A stretch of DNA of 64,000 nt from Anaerolineae bacterium (GTDB lineage: Bacteria > Chloroflexota > Anaerolineae > Aggregatilineales > Phototrophicaceae): the NCBI GenBank assembly GCA_022824365.1, contig JAJEAA010000020.1, forward strand, positions 186,001 to 250,000, written 5' to 3'. Below the pieces are notes generated by a model, which did no database searches, was not told the DNA's origin, and worked only from the letters and a program-made list of their open reading frames with translations. Of this stretch, positions 33,883 through 42,964 are shown piece after piece. Numbering within the stretch: position 1 is the stretch's first letter; each line of letters starts with the position of its first letter. Position numbers and translations under genes: made by a program.

Positions 33883-35010
33883 TCAGTCGGCTCGGTAACG
33901 CGTCAGCGTAGCCTCGTTCAAAGTGATGCCCAATCCGGGACCTTCATTCGGCCGCAAGGCGCCATCGGCGAAGTCGATGGGCTCGCGCATGACCGCGTGG
34001 CGCAGCGGATTGAATAGCTGATTGTATTCATATATCAGAAAGTTCGGCATTAGGGCGCAAGCGGCGATGGCAGCGACAATGCCGATGCCGGCGCCGACGC
34101 CATGCGGTGCGACGGTCACATTCTCGAGCATAGCCAGATCGGCGATTTTCATCAGGCCGGTGATGCCGCCGCAGCGCGTGATATTGGGCATGATGACATC
34201 AACCGCTTCGGCTTTGAGCAGGTCGCGGAATTGATACCAACTGCCCAGCCACTCGCCCGAAACCACCGGCAAATCCACCCGCCGCCGGATGCGCGCCAAA
34301 TCATCAGGGTACTCGGGATGTACCGGCTCCTCTAGCCAGTAGACGCCGAGCTTGACCAGGTCCTTCGCCAGCGCAACCGACTCGCTCACCCTGTAAGCGC
34401 CGTTGGCGTCGACGAGCAGTTTGATATCCGCGCCGGCGGCATCGCGAACGGCTTCGGCATGGGCGGTATCGGCGCTGATGCCGCGACCGATCTTGAGTTT
34501 CACCGCGCGGAAGCCCTGGGCGACGAACTCGCGAGCTTTCTCCGCCGATGCTTCCGGGGTCGCCATGTAGGGTATCGGACTGGCATAACAGTCGACGGCA
34601 GCGCGCATGGGACCACCGAGCAGATTGGTCAGCGAGTCGCCGTAGATCTTGCCGCGCAGATCCCAAAGCGCCATATCGATGCCGCTGATGCCCATCGGCG
34701 CGAACCGCATCTGTTCGTTCATGGCGGTCCACAGGGCGTGATGGTGCCGCGGGTCAGCGCCGATCAGCATGGGCGCGAGCACTTCGTTGATATGCGCCGC
34801 CGTGCCGCGCGGACCGGGTCTGCCCATGGCCTCGCCGATGCCGACCAGGCCGGCGTCCGTCTTGATGCGCACGATGACCGCGCCTTGGCCGAGCAGAGGG
34901 TTGTTCCTCATGCTGAAGGCGGGCAGGGAGAGTTCGGGCGGGACGTCGCCGTCAAAGGCGTCGGCGAAGGACGCGAAAAGGGGGATGGCTTCGACTCGGG
35001 TGATTTTCAA
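33883..35010 (-). CDS. Enolase-superfamily (mandelate racemase-type) dehydratase
   Basis: 375 residues from a TTG start that follows the dioxygenase stop by three bases. Barrel residues are K171 and K173 (VKLKIG), metal ligands D201 (DANGAY), E227 (LEEP) and E253 (GEW), and a later His in APHGVG. This arrangement fits the mandelate racemase/acid-sugar dehydratase subgroup. It is the last gene of an operon with two phytanoyl-CoA dioxygenase-like proteins. The substrate is unknown; an aldonate or other hydroxy acid is likely. Confidence 0.9.
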   Translation of the reverse strand: MKITRVEAIPLFASFADAFDGDVPPELSLPAFSMRNNPLLGQGAVIVRIKTDAGLVGIGEAMGRPGPRGTAAHINEVLAPMLIGADPRHHHALWTAMNEQMRFAPMGISGIDMALWDLRGKIYGDSLTNLLGGPMRAAVDCYASPIPYMATPEASAEKAREFVAQGFRAVKLKIGRGISADTAHAEAVRDAAGADIKLLVDANGAYRVSESVALAKDLVKLGVYWLEEPVHPEYPDDLARIRRRVDLPVVSGEWLGSWYQFRDLLKAEAVDVIMPNITRCGGITGLMKIADLAMLENVTVAPHGVGAGIGIVAAIAACALMPNFLIYEYNQLFNPLRHAVMREPIDFADGALRPNEGPGLGITLNEATLTRYRAD

Positions 35011-35013
35011 GAT

Positions 35014-35811
35014 CTAACCCAAGACTGGATTCAAGGGCGAGGCCGCCAAGTCTCCCGGTTCCGTGCCCGGCAACCAGCGGTCGCGATCGCCGACGCGGTT
35101 CTTGTTATCGAGTTCGCCGACCAGGGCGCCATCGGCGTAATAAATCACCGTCATCGCCGGACGCATTCGGTCGGAGAAATTCGGCGGCGCCGAGTGCAGG
35201 GTCCAGCCGCTGTGGAAGGTGGCGGCGCCGGCTTTCATGGCATCGGCTTGAGCCAGCGTGAAGCCTTTCCGCTTGACGAAGGCGCGCAGTTGAGCCTCGG
35301 ATTCATCCGAGATGGGGATATCGCCGAGATAGCCTTCGACATGCGAGCCGGAGGCGAAACGCAGCGTGCCCATATCGGCGCTGATATCAACCAGGGTCAT
35401 CCACATCGTGATCGTCTTGTCGGTGGCGAGGGGCCAGTAGTGCTGGTCCTGATGCCAGGGGGTGATGCCGCCGCCGGCTTCCTTGAAGAGCGCCTGATCG
35501 TGATAGAGGCGCACGCGTTCGACGCCCATCAGCCGGGCCGCGATGCCAGCGAAGCGCTTCGCCATCACGTATTCCTTGACGGCATCGTTATATTCCCAGA
35601 GATTCGTCGTTTGCAGGAAAGCCATGCCAAAGGTGTCGCGGTCTTTCAGCGCCCGCGTTTCGGTGTTGCGCTGTTCCACTGTTTTTACGATGGCGTCCTG
35701 ATAGGGCGGTATGTACGGGGCCGGCAGCACATCATCAAGCAAGATGTGCCCGTCCCGTTGATACTGATCCACTTGCGCGGCGGTGATGGGGTACTCGGTA
35801 TTCAGGATCAT
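35014..35811 (-). CDS. Phytanoyl-CoA dioxygenase-family Fe(II)/2-oxoglutarate oxygenase
   Basis: 265 residues. The iron facial triad is H120 and D122 (WHQDQHYW) with the distal H in TLHSAPPN, and the 2-oxoglutarate arginine is in MRPAMTVIYYAD. It belongs to the PhyH group, which includes ectoine hydroxylases and natural-product halogenase/hydroxylase relatives. AGGAA precedes the ATG. It lies between a second PhyH gene and an enolase-superfamily gene. The three probably serve one oxidation pathway, with the substrate unknown. Confidence 0.9.
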   Translation of the reverse strand: MILNTEYPITAAQVDQYQRDGHILLDDVLPAPYIPPYQDAIVKTVEQRNTETRALKDRDTFGMAFLQTTNLWEYNDAVKEYVMAKRFAGIAARLMGVERVRLYHDQALFKEAGGGITPWHQDQHYWPLATDKTITMWMTLVDISADMGTLRFASGSHVEGYLGDIPISDESEAQLRAFVKRKGFTLAQADAMKAGAATFHSGWTLHSAPPNFSDRMRPAMTVIYYADGALVGELDNKNRVGDRDRWLPGTEPGDLAASPLNPVLG

Positions 35812-35852
35812 AGCTGCGTTCCTGCTGTATCGGTTTTCTCTGTGGTTGATTT

Positions 35853-36878
35853 CTAGTGATCGTGATCCACATCCTCGTGGGGCACGAGCACCATGAAGCC
35901 GTTGTCATCGCCCATCATGGACTTGACGCGGTGGTCATCAAAACGCGGACCATAAAGCTCGGGCGCATTCGCCGCGCAAGGCGTGCCGAACTTAGGCTGC
36001 GCGTAGGGCAGGTGGGTGGAGCCGCGCGCCAGGATGTGTTTGTAATTGGCCGCGCCTCCTTCTTCTTCGCCGTCGTAAGTTGCGCCGTGATTCCAGGGTA
36101 CGCGCGAGCGGGCGTTGCAATAATGGCTGACGAAGGCGCGCCGGGAGTGCTGCGAGTCGTTCTGATGCGAGCGATGGAAGACATGCCCGCCGAAGAAGAT
36201 TACATCGCCGGGCTCCGCTTCCACCTTGACTTCCTTGCCATATTCCAGGGCGATCCGCGCCAGGGTATTCACTTCGATATCGGGATGGCTCGCCGCTTTG
36301 ATCGATTCGATATCGCTGAGGATGGTATCGCCCTGCTGGGTAGCGCCGTCGCAATCGGGATAAATCGGCTCGTGTTGCGATCCCGGCGTCATCCAGAGAC
36401 AACCATTCTCCTCGTCGGCCGGGTCAATCGCCAACCAGGCGCCGATAAGCGTGTCGGGCTGGGTGGGGATGTAATAAGAATCCTGATGGAAGCCTTGGCC
36501 CGCTTGCCCCGGCTGCTTGAAAAAGAGCATCGTTTGCAGCGCCAGGACATCGGGTCCGATCAGCGCTTCCAACACATCGACAATGCGCGGATGCAGCAGG
36601 AAGCGCTCCGCCAGCTCCAGCGCGCGATGCGGCATGTGGATGCGCTCGTAGAAGCGTCGGCGCTGAGCCTCGCTCAGGTCGTCGGATGGCGCCGGGATGC
36701 CGGGAATCGTCGCCGCGCCCGCCATCATGTCGTCGGTGAATCGCGCCAGTTCCGCCACTTCATCGGCGGAGACCAAGCCCTTGATATGCAAGAAGCCGTC
36801 GCGGCGAAACGCTATGTAATCGTCGACGCGCAACTGATACTGTTCGTGTGTACGCTGGAATGATTCTGCCAACACCAT
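35853..36878 (-). CDS. Phytanoyl-CoA dioxygenase-family protein
   Basis: 341 residues. H131 and D133 (FHQDSYY) plus the distal histidine in HVFHRSHQN complete the iron triad, and SRRAFVSHYCNA carries the 2-oxoglutarate arginine. Many extra residues at both ends distinguish it from the neighbouring dioxygenase, so it is not a recent duplicate. GAGGCAA precedes the ATG. It is the first gene of the PhyH-PhyH-enolase operon. Confidence 0.9.
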   Translation of the reverse strand: MVLAESFQRTHEQYQLRVDDYIAFRRDGFLHIKGLVSADEVAELARFTDDMMAGAATIPGIPAPSDDLSEAQRRRFYERIHMPHRALELAERFLLHPRIVDVLEALIGPDVLALQTMLFFKQPGQAGQGFHQDSYYIPTQPDTLIGAWLAIDPADEENGCLWMTPGSQHEPIYPDCDGATQQGDTILSDIESIKAASHPDIEVNTLARIALEYGKEVKVEAEPGDVIFFGGHVFHRSHQNDSQHSRRAFVSHYCNARSRVPWNHGATYDGEEEGGAANYKHILARGSTHLPYAQPKFGTPCAANAPELYGPRFDDHRVKSMMGDDNGFMVLVPHEDVDHDH

Positions 36879-37269
36879 TTCTCTTGCCTCTGCAATCTAC
36901 GCTGGTCGCGCGGCCGACTTCCAAACCATTTACAATATATCGCAGTGCTGGCGAAAACGCGACTGTGGCAGGATAATCGCCTCAAATTATTTTCATCACA
37001 AAGACTCTGTGTCCTCGGTGGGGGAAGTAGAATCAATAAAGCAGTGCAAATTTCGCCAAAGCAACGATTTGTAGAAACCACAGGTCGCAGCGGCAGCGGA
37101 CGACCAGATTGGCCGCCCCTACAAGATTCGCTTTTTCGCATGACTTACTTGATTTTACTGAGAGTGATTCGATTGCGCCGATGCGGGAATACATTATGTT
37201 TTTTGGGAATGCGGGTAAAACGGTATACTAGCGGCAGTCTGGCAGTGATCTGACGAGGAGGAATAGGAA
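36879..37269. other. 391-bp intergenic region with repeats
   Basis: Divergent gap without a gene. It holds copy 2 of the AAATTATTTTCATC repeat (36969-37005), one dispersed palindrome unit (37098-37124) and a possible promoter for the aldo/keto reductase gene (TATACT at 37224-37229, weak TTTTGG 17 bp upstream). A GAGGAGGAATAG ribosome site ends the region. Confidence 0.6.
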
Positions 37270-38316
37270 ATGGAAGAGCGCAGCTTCGGCAATACCGACC
37301 TGACTTGCTCGGCTATCGGCTTCGGCACCTGGGAAATGGGCACGACGCAATATGGCGAAATAGACATAGACGCTGCCGTGCGCGCGGTGCATATGGCGAT
37401 CGATCATGGCATCACGCTTTTCGATACGGCTGAAGTTTACGGTCCCTTTACGTCGGAAGAATTGCTCGCGCGGGGCTTGGGGCAGCGGCGCAAGGATGTG
37501 GTCGTGGTCACCAAAGTGGGCTTCGTATTTCACGAGGATCCCTCCGTGCGCGGCAACGACGCCATTATCGGGCGCGATGCCTCGGCCGCTCATATCACGG
37601 CGCACACTGAGGGCTGCCTCAAGCGGCTGGAGACCGATTACATCGATCTCATGCTCATCCATTGGCCCGATCTCAAGACGCCGCACGATGAAACTATGGC
37701 GGCGCTGGAAGCGATGAAAGCGGCGGGCAAGATCCGGCATTACGGCGTCTCGAATTATGATGTGCCGATGATGGAAGAATGTCAAAAGCACGGCAGCTTG
37801 ACGGCTAATCAGGTCGGTTATCATCTGTTTGACCGGCGGATGGAAGCGGCAGTCTTGCCTTATTGCCTGAGTGAAGGCATCGGTTTCATGGCTTACGGCA
37901 GTCTCGGCTTCGGCTTGCTCACGGGCGCATTTACCCCGGACACAGAATTTGTCGATTGGGATTGGCGCAGCGAGGGCGGGGCATTCGGTTTGCCCTTATT
38001 CGAGCGCGAGAATTTCCTCAAAGAACTGCGGGTGGTGGAGCGGCTCAAGGCAATAGCGGCGCGCCATGACAAGTCGGTCGCGCAGTTGGCGCTGGCCTGG
38101 CTGCTGGGCAATCCGGCGGTGACGGTCGCGCTGGTGGGGATGCGGAACGAACGCGAATTGCGGGAGAATGTGGCGGCGGCGGATTGGCGTTTGACAGACG
38201 CGGAGCGCGCGGAAATCGACCGAATCTTCGCGGAAGAAGAAGTGCCGACCTATGTCAGCGCGCCACAGCGGACCGATGTCGAGAATCTGCGCGTTGACTT
38301 GGATGAAGAGGGTTGA
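37270..38316 (+). CDS. Aldo/keto reductase
   Basis: 348 residues, (beta/alpha)8 NADPH-dependent reductase. The catalytic tetrad is visible: D and Y in LFDTAEVYGP (about 51-56), K in VVVTKVGF (about 83) and H in LMLIHWPD (about 126). The C-terminal ALVGMRNERELRENVAA is the cofactor-binding end of the YajO/Tas-like AKR group. A strong GAGGAGG ribosome site lies ten bases before the ATG. It is a monocistronic unit converging on the desaturase gene; sugars or small aldehydes are usual substrates. Confidence 0.92.
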   Translation: MEERSFGNTDLTCSAIGFGTWEMGTTQYGEIDIDAAVRAVHMAIDHGITLFDTAEVYGPFTSEELLARGLGQRRKDVVVVTKVGFVFHEDPSVRGNDAIIGRDASAAHITAHTEGCLKRLETDYIDLMLIHWPDLKTPHDETMAALEAMKAAGKIRHYGVSNYDVPMMEECQKHGSLTANQVGYHLFDRRMEAAVLPYCLSEGIGFMAYGSLGFGLLTGAFTPDTEFVDWDWRSEGGAFGLPLFERENFLKELRVVERLKAIAARHDKSVAQLALAWLLGNPAVTVALVGMRNERELRENVAAADWRLTDAERAEIDRIFAEEEVPTYVSAPQRTDVENLRVDLDEEG

Positions 38317-38339
38317 GCCGGGTCTTCAGTAGTTGAGCG

Positions 38340-39512
38340 TCAACCTTCTTGCAAGCCGGCCGGCGCGAGTTCGCCGATGGAGCGCTCCAGTTCTGTGCCA
38401 GCCCTCACCGCGTCGCCTTGCTCGACCGGCTCGGGATTGGCGGTCGGCGGCAGGGGCGTGTCGTATTCATAATCCGGCTCCGCCTTTTGCCGCTCCCAAA
38501 CCATGCGCATCTCTCGCCAGGCGCCGATCAAGGTGCGGGGCAGGGGCATGTCGTCCTTGATCTCTTCGTATAATGTCGCCAGGTTGTAGCAAGGCACGCC
38601 GGCATACATGTGATGCTCAATATGCCAGTTCATCCGCCAGTACAAGAACGAGAACAGCGGGTTTAGCTTGACCGAGCGGGTGTTCTTGCGGAAGTCCCGG
38701 CTGTGGTTGCGCAGGCCACAATGCTGCGTCAAGCCGACAAAGTAGGACAGCCAATTGGCAATGAAAACCGCCAGCGTGAAAATCAGCGGCAGCACCCACA
38801 GACCGCTGGCGAGGCCGATGATGACGACGCCGCCATGAAAGGCGAGCAGCAGACGCGACCACATAATCGAGCGTCTATGCTGGTCAGGCTGATCGCGGTG
38901 CAAGGCGCGATACCATTCGTTGATCGGAGCGCGCTCATCCGCCGGCACCAAGCCGACCGCGCCCAGCGCCGTGATAATCACGGTCGAGATGAGTCCGCCT
39001 TTGCCGAAGGTGCGTCCGCGCTGCGTGAGCAGATTCACCGTGAAGAGCTGTAGCATGAAGGTCGACGCGAGCGATGGCGCCAGCGGCAGCAGATTCTCGC
39101 GATCTCCTTCCGGGTGCAATGTATAACGATGATGATAGGTGTGGCTGCTGGCGTAATCGAAGGGGTCCCACCAGCCGATCAAGCTGAATAGATAGAGAAA
39201 AAATTTGTTGAGCCGCTTGGTCTTGAAGACGGTACCGTGACCCAGTTCATGCGGGGCGGTGCCAGTGAAGAAGCTGGTCACAGTGCCATGAAAGAAGAGG
39301 GCAATCAGGAAAGCCAGCCAGATCTCATGCCGCCAGAAAGCGAATACCAGCGCGCCGGTAAGGATGAAGAGACCGAAGTGTCCGCCGGCTTGAAACCAGC
39401 CTTGGGCGTCGCTGCGTTTCGATAACTCCCGCAGCACACCGGGGCGCGTCGGGCAGCGATACCAATCGACCCGCAGCGTCTTCCGCACTTCGGAGAGATC
39501 TTGATATGCCAT
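38340..39512 (-). CDS. Membrane fatty acid desaturase
   Basis: 390 residues with about four to six membrane helices and the di-iron histidine boxes HELGHG, HTYHH and HIEHHMY, plus TQHCGLRNHSRDFR. The pattern matches fatty-acid desaturase family (DesA/OLE1-like and alkane-hydroxylase-like) enzymes. The C-terminal tail (about 50 residues) is acidic and lacks helices. GAGGGT precedes the ATG. It is preceded on the same strand by a PhyH-type gene; together with the sterol desaturase-like gene this is the second di-iron lipid-modifying enzyme in the window. Confidence 0.9.
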   Translation of the reverse strand: MAYQDLSEVRKTLRVDWYRCPTRPGVLRELSKRSDAQGWFQAGGHFGLFILTGALVFAFWRHEIWLAFLIALFFHGTVTSFFTGTAPHELGHGTVFKTKRLNKFFLYLFSLIGWWDPFDYASSHTYHHRYTLHPEGDRENLLPLAPSLASTFMLQLFTVNLLTQRGRTFGKGGLISTVIITALGAVGLVPADERAPINEWYRALHRDQPDQHRRSIMWSRLLLAFHGGVVIIGLASGLWVLPLIFTLAVFIANWLSYFVGLTQHCGLRNHSRDFRKNTRSVKLNPLFSFLYWRMNWHIEHHMYAGVPCYNLATLYEEIKDDMPLPRTLIGAWREMRMVWERQKAEPDYEYDTPLPPTANPEPVEQGDAVRAGTELERSIGELAPAGLQEG

Positions 39513-39550
39513 CGTTTCTACCCTCTCTGCCGCTCTCGCCGGCGTCGGCC

Positions 39551-40600
39551 TTAGCGTTCGGCCGCCAGCCCCAATTCCGCCAAGACCGCGACCGCTTCGT
39601 CCAGATCAACCCGGTCTTTGTTGTTCTTCACGGCGCGCTGGAGCATATAGATGGCGTCTTGATCGCCGCCGCGCGCCATATCCAGAGCCTCGGCGAAGCC
39701 TCGCTGGCTAAAGCTCAAGTCGCGCTCGACGACAGGGTTGTCGTAGTTTGTCCAATAGTATTTGAGGTCGTCATGCTGCCAATGCGGGTAGATCTCGTCC
39801 CAGCTGAGCTTGCTCGGTCCGTGGGGCTCCAGCATGTGCTCGGCGATCTCCTCGCCGACCTTCAGGTAGCGGTTATCCAGCGAGAGCCGCAGCCGGTCTT
39901 CGGTGTAATTGGGCAATGCTTTGTGAATGGTCAGCGCGGGGAAGAAGAGGGCGTCGCCCATTTCGTAATCGGTGGAATGCCAGACCGGGTCGACATCGTC
40001 ATGCTCGGTCTCGTCGACGATCAAGCCGCCGGCGCCCAGGGAGAAATGGTGCTCGAGGATGCGATCCACTTTGTGGGATTCGGGGATGACAGCCAAACCG
40101 CCCAGTTCAAGCGGACAATCTCCCACCGGCGCCCAACAGGTCAAGGTGTTCCAACTGCCCTGAAAATGCACATAATCCTGATGGGTCGGCGTGGTGTGCT
40201 CGGTATATTTTGGGAACCAGATCCGCGCCACCTTCTGCGGATGCGGCATGATGGGACCGCCGAGTATGGAGGCCACCATATCGGTGACTTCGGTCCAATG
40301 CGCCGAGCGGTGGAAATTCTCCAGCTTGTAGACTTGGGCATAGCCGGCGGTGTATTCGTTATCGCCTTCGGTATAACGCATGTTGATATCGGCGATGCCG
40401 TCGAGAGGGTCGGTGCCGGCGATCAACCAGCCGGCGCGCTGTATCGCGCTCATCATCTCCCGCCGCAAGTCGCGCAGTTTGTCGGCGTCCATCAGCCCTT
40501 TGAAGAAGAGATAGCCCTCATCGGCGATCCGCCGCTGCAACTCGGCCGGATCATTCATCGCATCATTGGAAACACGCAGTTCTTTAATCTCGTCAGACAT
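39551..40600 (-). CDS. Phytanoyl-CoA dioxygenase-family protein, third copy
   Basis: 349 residues from the ATG at 40600; a start at 40630 is possible but has no ribosome site, whereas AGGTTG precedes 40600. HQDYVHFQG gives the H and D of the iron site, the distal H is in LTIHKALPN, and RLRLSLDNRYL carries the 2-oxoglutarate arginine. It is diverged from the two PhyH proteins at 35-37 kb. It lies 38 bp upstream of the desaturase gene on the same strand, so the two may act on one lipid-type substrate. Confidence 0.88.
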   Translation of the reverse strand: MSDEIKELRVSNDAMNDPAELQRRIADEGYLFFKGLMDADKLRDLRREMMSAIQRAGWLIAGTDPLDGIADINMRYTEGDNEYTAGYAQVYKLENFHRSAHWTEVTDMVASILGGPIMPHPQKVARIWFPKYTEHTTPTHQDYVHFQGSWNTLTCWAPVGDCPLELGGLAVIPESHKVDRILEHHFSLGAGGLIVDETEHDDVDPVWHSTDYEMGDALFFPALTIHKALPNYTEDRLRLSLDNRYLKVGEEIAEHMLEPHGPSKLSWDEIYPHWQHDDLKYYWTNYDNPVVERDLSFSQRGFAEALDMARGGDQDAIYMLQRAVKNNKDRVDLDEAVAVLAELGLAAER

Positions 40601-40761
40601 TGTCAACCTACTCTCCAAGTTCAGGTTCAACTTGACATTATTCTATCCATTAACTGTCCACAATTCACCTTTAATCCGCGCATACTGGGCAATCAATTCA
40701 AATTATTTCTTAGCGCCGAGTTCTAAAGATAGGCGCGTGGACACCCACTAGGCCGTCGGCA

Positions 40762-41190
40762 CAGAGTTTTATATTTGCCAGCGAAGTCATCATGTAGTCA
40801 GCAGTCAGCCGCTCCCAGAGAGTATTTGTTTTCAGTTTGTTTATTGTCCAAAATGGACGAAGTCGGACAAAGAAATACTTTTTTCGGACAATAGACCGGG
40901 TTTTCCAGGCAAAATGGACAAAAGGCAGGCGGCGGCCGGTATGAATTTGGTATGTCGAGGCAGCGGCGCAAGGGCTGACATAGAGGCGGTTTCCGCCCCT
41001 GACATGCTTATGAACTGCCCCTGGTTGTCCGCCTAGATCCCGCAAGTCTATTGATACTGTAGGTATAGAGACCGTGTCTTCGGCGACGGGCATCGCTTGG
41101 GCGCCGCGATTGAGAGCCTGCGATAATTGATCCATAAAGGGAGTGTATCATGATATTGAGTAGAAGGAAAGAACATATGTGCGTTATTTT
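40762..41190. repeat. 400-bp dispersed element, copy A
   Basis: Matches 57071-57446 over most of its length, except for a 54-bp difference in the middle. It contains a 7-bp hairpin (40844-40850 with 40854-40860) and four YGGACR iterons at 40854, 40864, 40885 and 40915. A frame of 141 codons exists on the minus strand, but replacements outnumber silent changes between copies, so it is probably not coding. The remainder of the 867-bp gap (40601-41467) holds a short AAATTATTT repeat (40687-40712) and direct repeats at 41264. Confidence 0.8.
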
Positions 41191-41263
41191 CGAGGTCGTC
41201 GAAAAGCGATTTTGGGCGTCAGGCGGAGTCGCGCAGATCACGTAAGGCGCTTAGGTCGCGTAG

Positions 41264-41302
41264 ACATTGACCTTCGACACAGCCCGCCAACATTGACCTT
41301 CG
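41264..41302. promoter_or_regulatory. Direct repeats ACATTGACCTTCG
   Basis: Two perfect 13-bp copies at 41264-41276 and 41290-41302, spaced 26 bp start to start, about 165 bp before the Ugp-like operon. They could be binding sites of an activator such as a PhoB-type regulator; the sequence itself does not match a known box. Confidence 0.4.
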
Positions 41303-41467
41303 GCGCTCTCGGCGGCGAAATTGAGTTTGAAACTTGTCTTCGCGGCGGATGTCAATTTTGAAGCGATTGCCCGGTCCGCGCGTATGCAATTTGTTGCAGG
41401 ATTTCACATGATTGGATACGATCAGGCTGTCAGTAAAGACGCTAGTATGTTTTAGGAGGACACAGAG

Positions 41468-42811
41468 ATGTTACGCAGATTACTTTTTGCATTTGTCTTG
41501 CTGTTGCTCTTGAGTTCGGTCGCAGGTATTGCCTTGGCTCAAGATGCCGTCAGTATCACTGTCCGCTGTAAAGCCAGCCCGCCGGAAGAAGATTGGCGCT
41601 GCAACAATTTCGCGGTAGTCGAAGAGGAAGTTGAAGCGGAGCTGGGCATCGAGATTGACTTGAATTTGATTCAAGACAACGCGGGTTGGGGCGATTACAA
41701 GAATGAATTCGTCCTGGCGTCGGAAGCTGGCGAAGCGCCGGATATTATCTTGTCGGGTCATGAAGATATTGGCGCCTGGGCGCCGGCCGGATTCATCATC
41801 CCGCTGGATGACGTGATCGGCATGCACAGCGAATTTGACGATATCGTGCCGTCGCTGTGGGATTCGCATGGCTACGCGGGCCAGATATGGGGCATCCCGC
41901 AAGACGCTGAAGCGCGGCCGATCTTCTACAGCAAGCTGCTGCTGCGCGACCTGGGCTGGAGCGAAGAAGACATCGAGTCCCTGCCCGACCGCGTCGCCGC
42001 TGGCGAGTGGACTTTCGCCGATATGTTGGCGACCGCTGAAGCAGCCATTGACGAAGGCATCGTCGACGAAGGCAACGGCTGGTGGCATCGCCCGAGCAAC
42101 GGTCCCGACTTCCTGTATTACTACTATGGGCATGGCGGCGAAGTGCTCGATATGGAAGGCAACCTGGTCGTCGATAGCGAAGCGCTGGTCGCCACATACG
42201 AATTGCTGGGCGGCGCCGTCGCCTCCGGCGTACTGCGCTCCGATGTTATCGGTCTGGACTGGAACGAGGTCTGGCATCCGACTGTGGCGCAGGCTGATAC
42301 GGTGCTCTTCGCCGCTGGCGGCACCTGGAACTGGCCGAACTGGGCGATTAACTACGTGGCCGACAAGGGCGGCGACGAGTTCCTCTTCGAGAATATCGGC
42401 TTGACCCTGATCCCGGCGATGGCGACGGGCAATGCCATCACGCTGACGCACCCGTTGACCTACATGATCAGCAGCGGCAGCGAGAACCCGGATGTGGCGC
42501 TGGAGTTGATCGCGGCGATTACCACGCCCGAGCATAACAACAAGCACGCCATCGACAGCTTCCATCTCGGCATCCTCAACGCGCAACTGCAATCCGAGGC
42601 TTATGCCAACAACCGCTTGCTGAGCAGCGCGCATTACATGCTGGATCACACGACGGCGCTGCCCAACCATCCGGGTTGGAACGCCTGGTCGAATGCCTAC
42701 TTCCTCGGCATACAAGCGGTGGAGACGGGCGAAGCTGACGCAGCCGGCGCGGCCGAGATCGCTATCGCGCAGATGCAGAATGAATTGGGAGATGGCATCG
42801 CCGTTCGCTAG
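41468..42811 (+). CDS. ABC substrate-binding protein, family 1 (UgpB/MalE-like)
   Basis: 447 residues with a signal peptide (about 1-24, cut after ALA) and no lipobox cysteine. APDIILSGHEDIGAWAPAGFIIPLDD and the later VLFAAGGTWNW and PLTYMISSGSENPDVA segments are typical of family 1 solute-binding proteins. AGGAGGA lies ten bases before the ATG. It heads an operon with two permeases, an ATPase and a glycerophosphodiesterase, so glycerol-3-phosphate or a glycerophosphodiester is the leading ligand candidate (inference). Confidence 0.92.
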   Translation: MLRRLLFAFVLLLLLSSVAGIALAQDAVSITVRCKASPPEEDWRCNNFAVVEEEVEAELGIEIDLNLIQDNAGWGDYKNEFVLASEAGEAPDIILSGHEDIGAWAPAGFIIPLDDVIGMHSEFDDIVPSLWDSHGYAGQIWGIPQDAEARPIFYSKLLLRDLGWSEEDIESLPDRVAAGEWTFADMLATAEAAIDEGIVDEGNGWWHRPSNGPDFLYYYYGHGGEVLDMEGNLVVDSEALVATYELLGGAVASGVLRSDVIGLDWNEVWHPTVAQADTVLFAAGGTWNWPNWAINYVADKGGDEFLFENIGLTLIPAMATGNAITLTHPLTYMISSGSENPDVALELIAAITTPEHNNKHAIDSFHLGILNAQLQSEAYANNRLLSSAHYMLDHTTALPNHPGWNAWSNAYFLGIQAVETGEADAAGAAEIAIAQMQNELGDGIAVR

Positions 42812-42840
42812 CGCGGCATCGTCATTGCCCCCACCCCAAA

Positions 42841-42912
42841 CCCCTCCCCCATAAAGAGGGAGGGGCTTAATCTATCGGTTTCTCCCCTTCTCTCGTTCTG
42901 GGGGAGGGGAGA
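42841..42912. repeat. Two stem-loops between binding-protein and permease genes
   Basis: CCCCTCCC (42841-42848) pairs with GGGAGGGG (42858-42865), and TCTCCCC (42881-42887) with GGGGAGA (42906-42912). They fill the 153-bp gap, as REP sequences do between malE and malF, and may shield the upstream mRNA and reduce permease expression. A close relative is at 51753. Confidence 0.7.
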
Positions 42913-42964
42913 GCTACGCCAGCATCCGCAGCTCATCCGCCTTTAGACAGCGCGAGATCGGCTA

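Noticed and set aside
34459..35856. 465-codon plus-strand frame
   Set aside because: It is antisense to an enolase-superfamily gene and a PhyH gene with complete active-site residues.
8036..37250. Shared 14-mer AGTCTGGCAGTGAT before the Uma2 and aldo/keto reductase genes
   Set aside because: It is short, its promoter role differs in the two places, and only one copy carries the -10 element; probably coincidence.
40710..41135. 141-codon minus-strand frame with a relative at 57017-57388
   Set aside because: Although the two predicted peptides align, replacements outnumber silent changes and there is no ribosome site. The DNA hairpin and iterons explain the conservation better than a protein.
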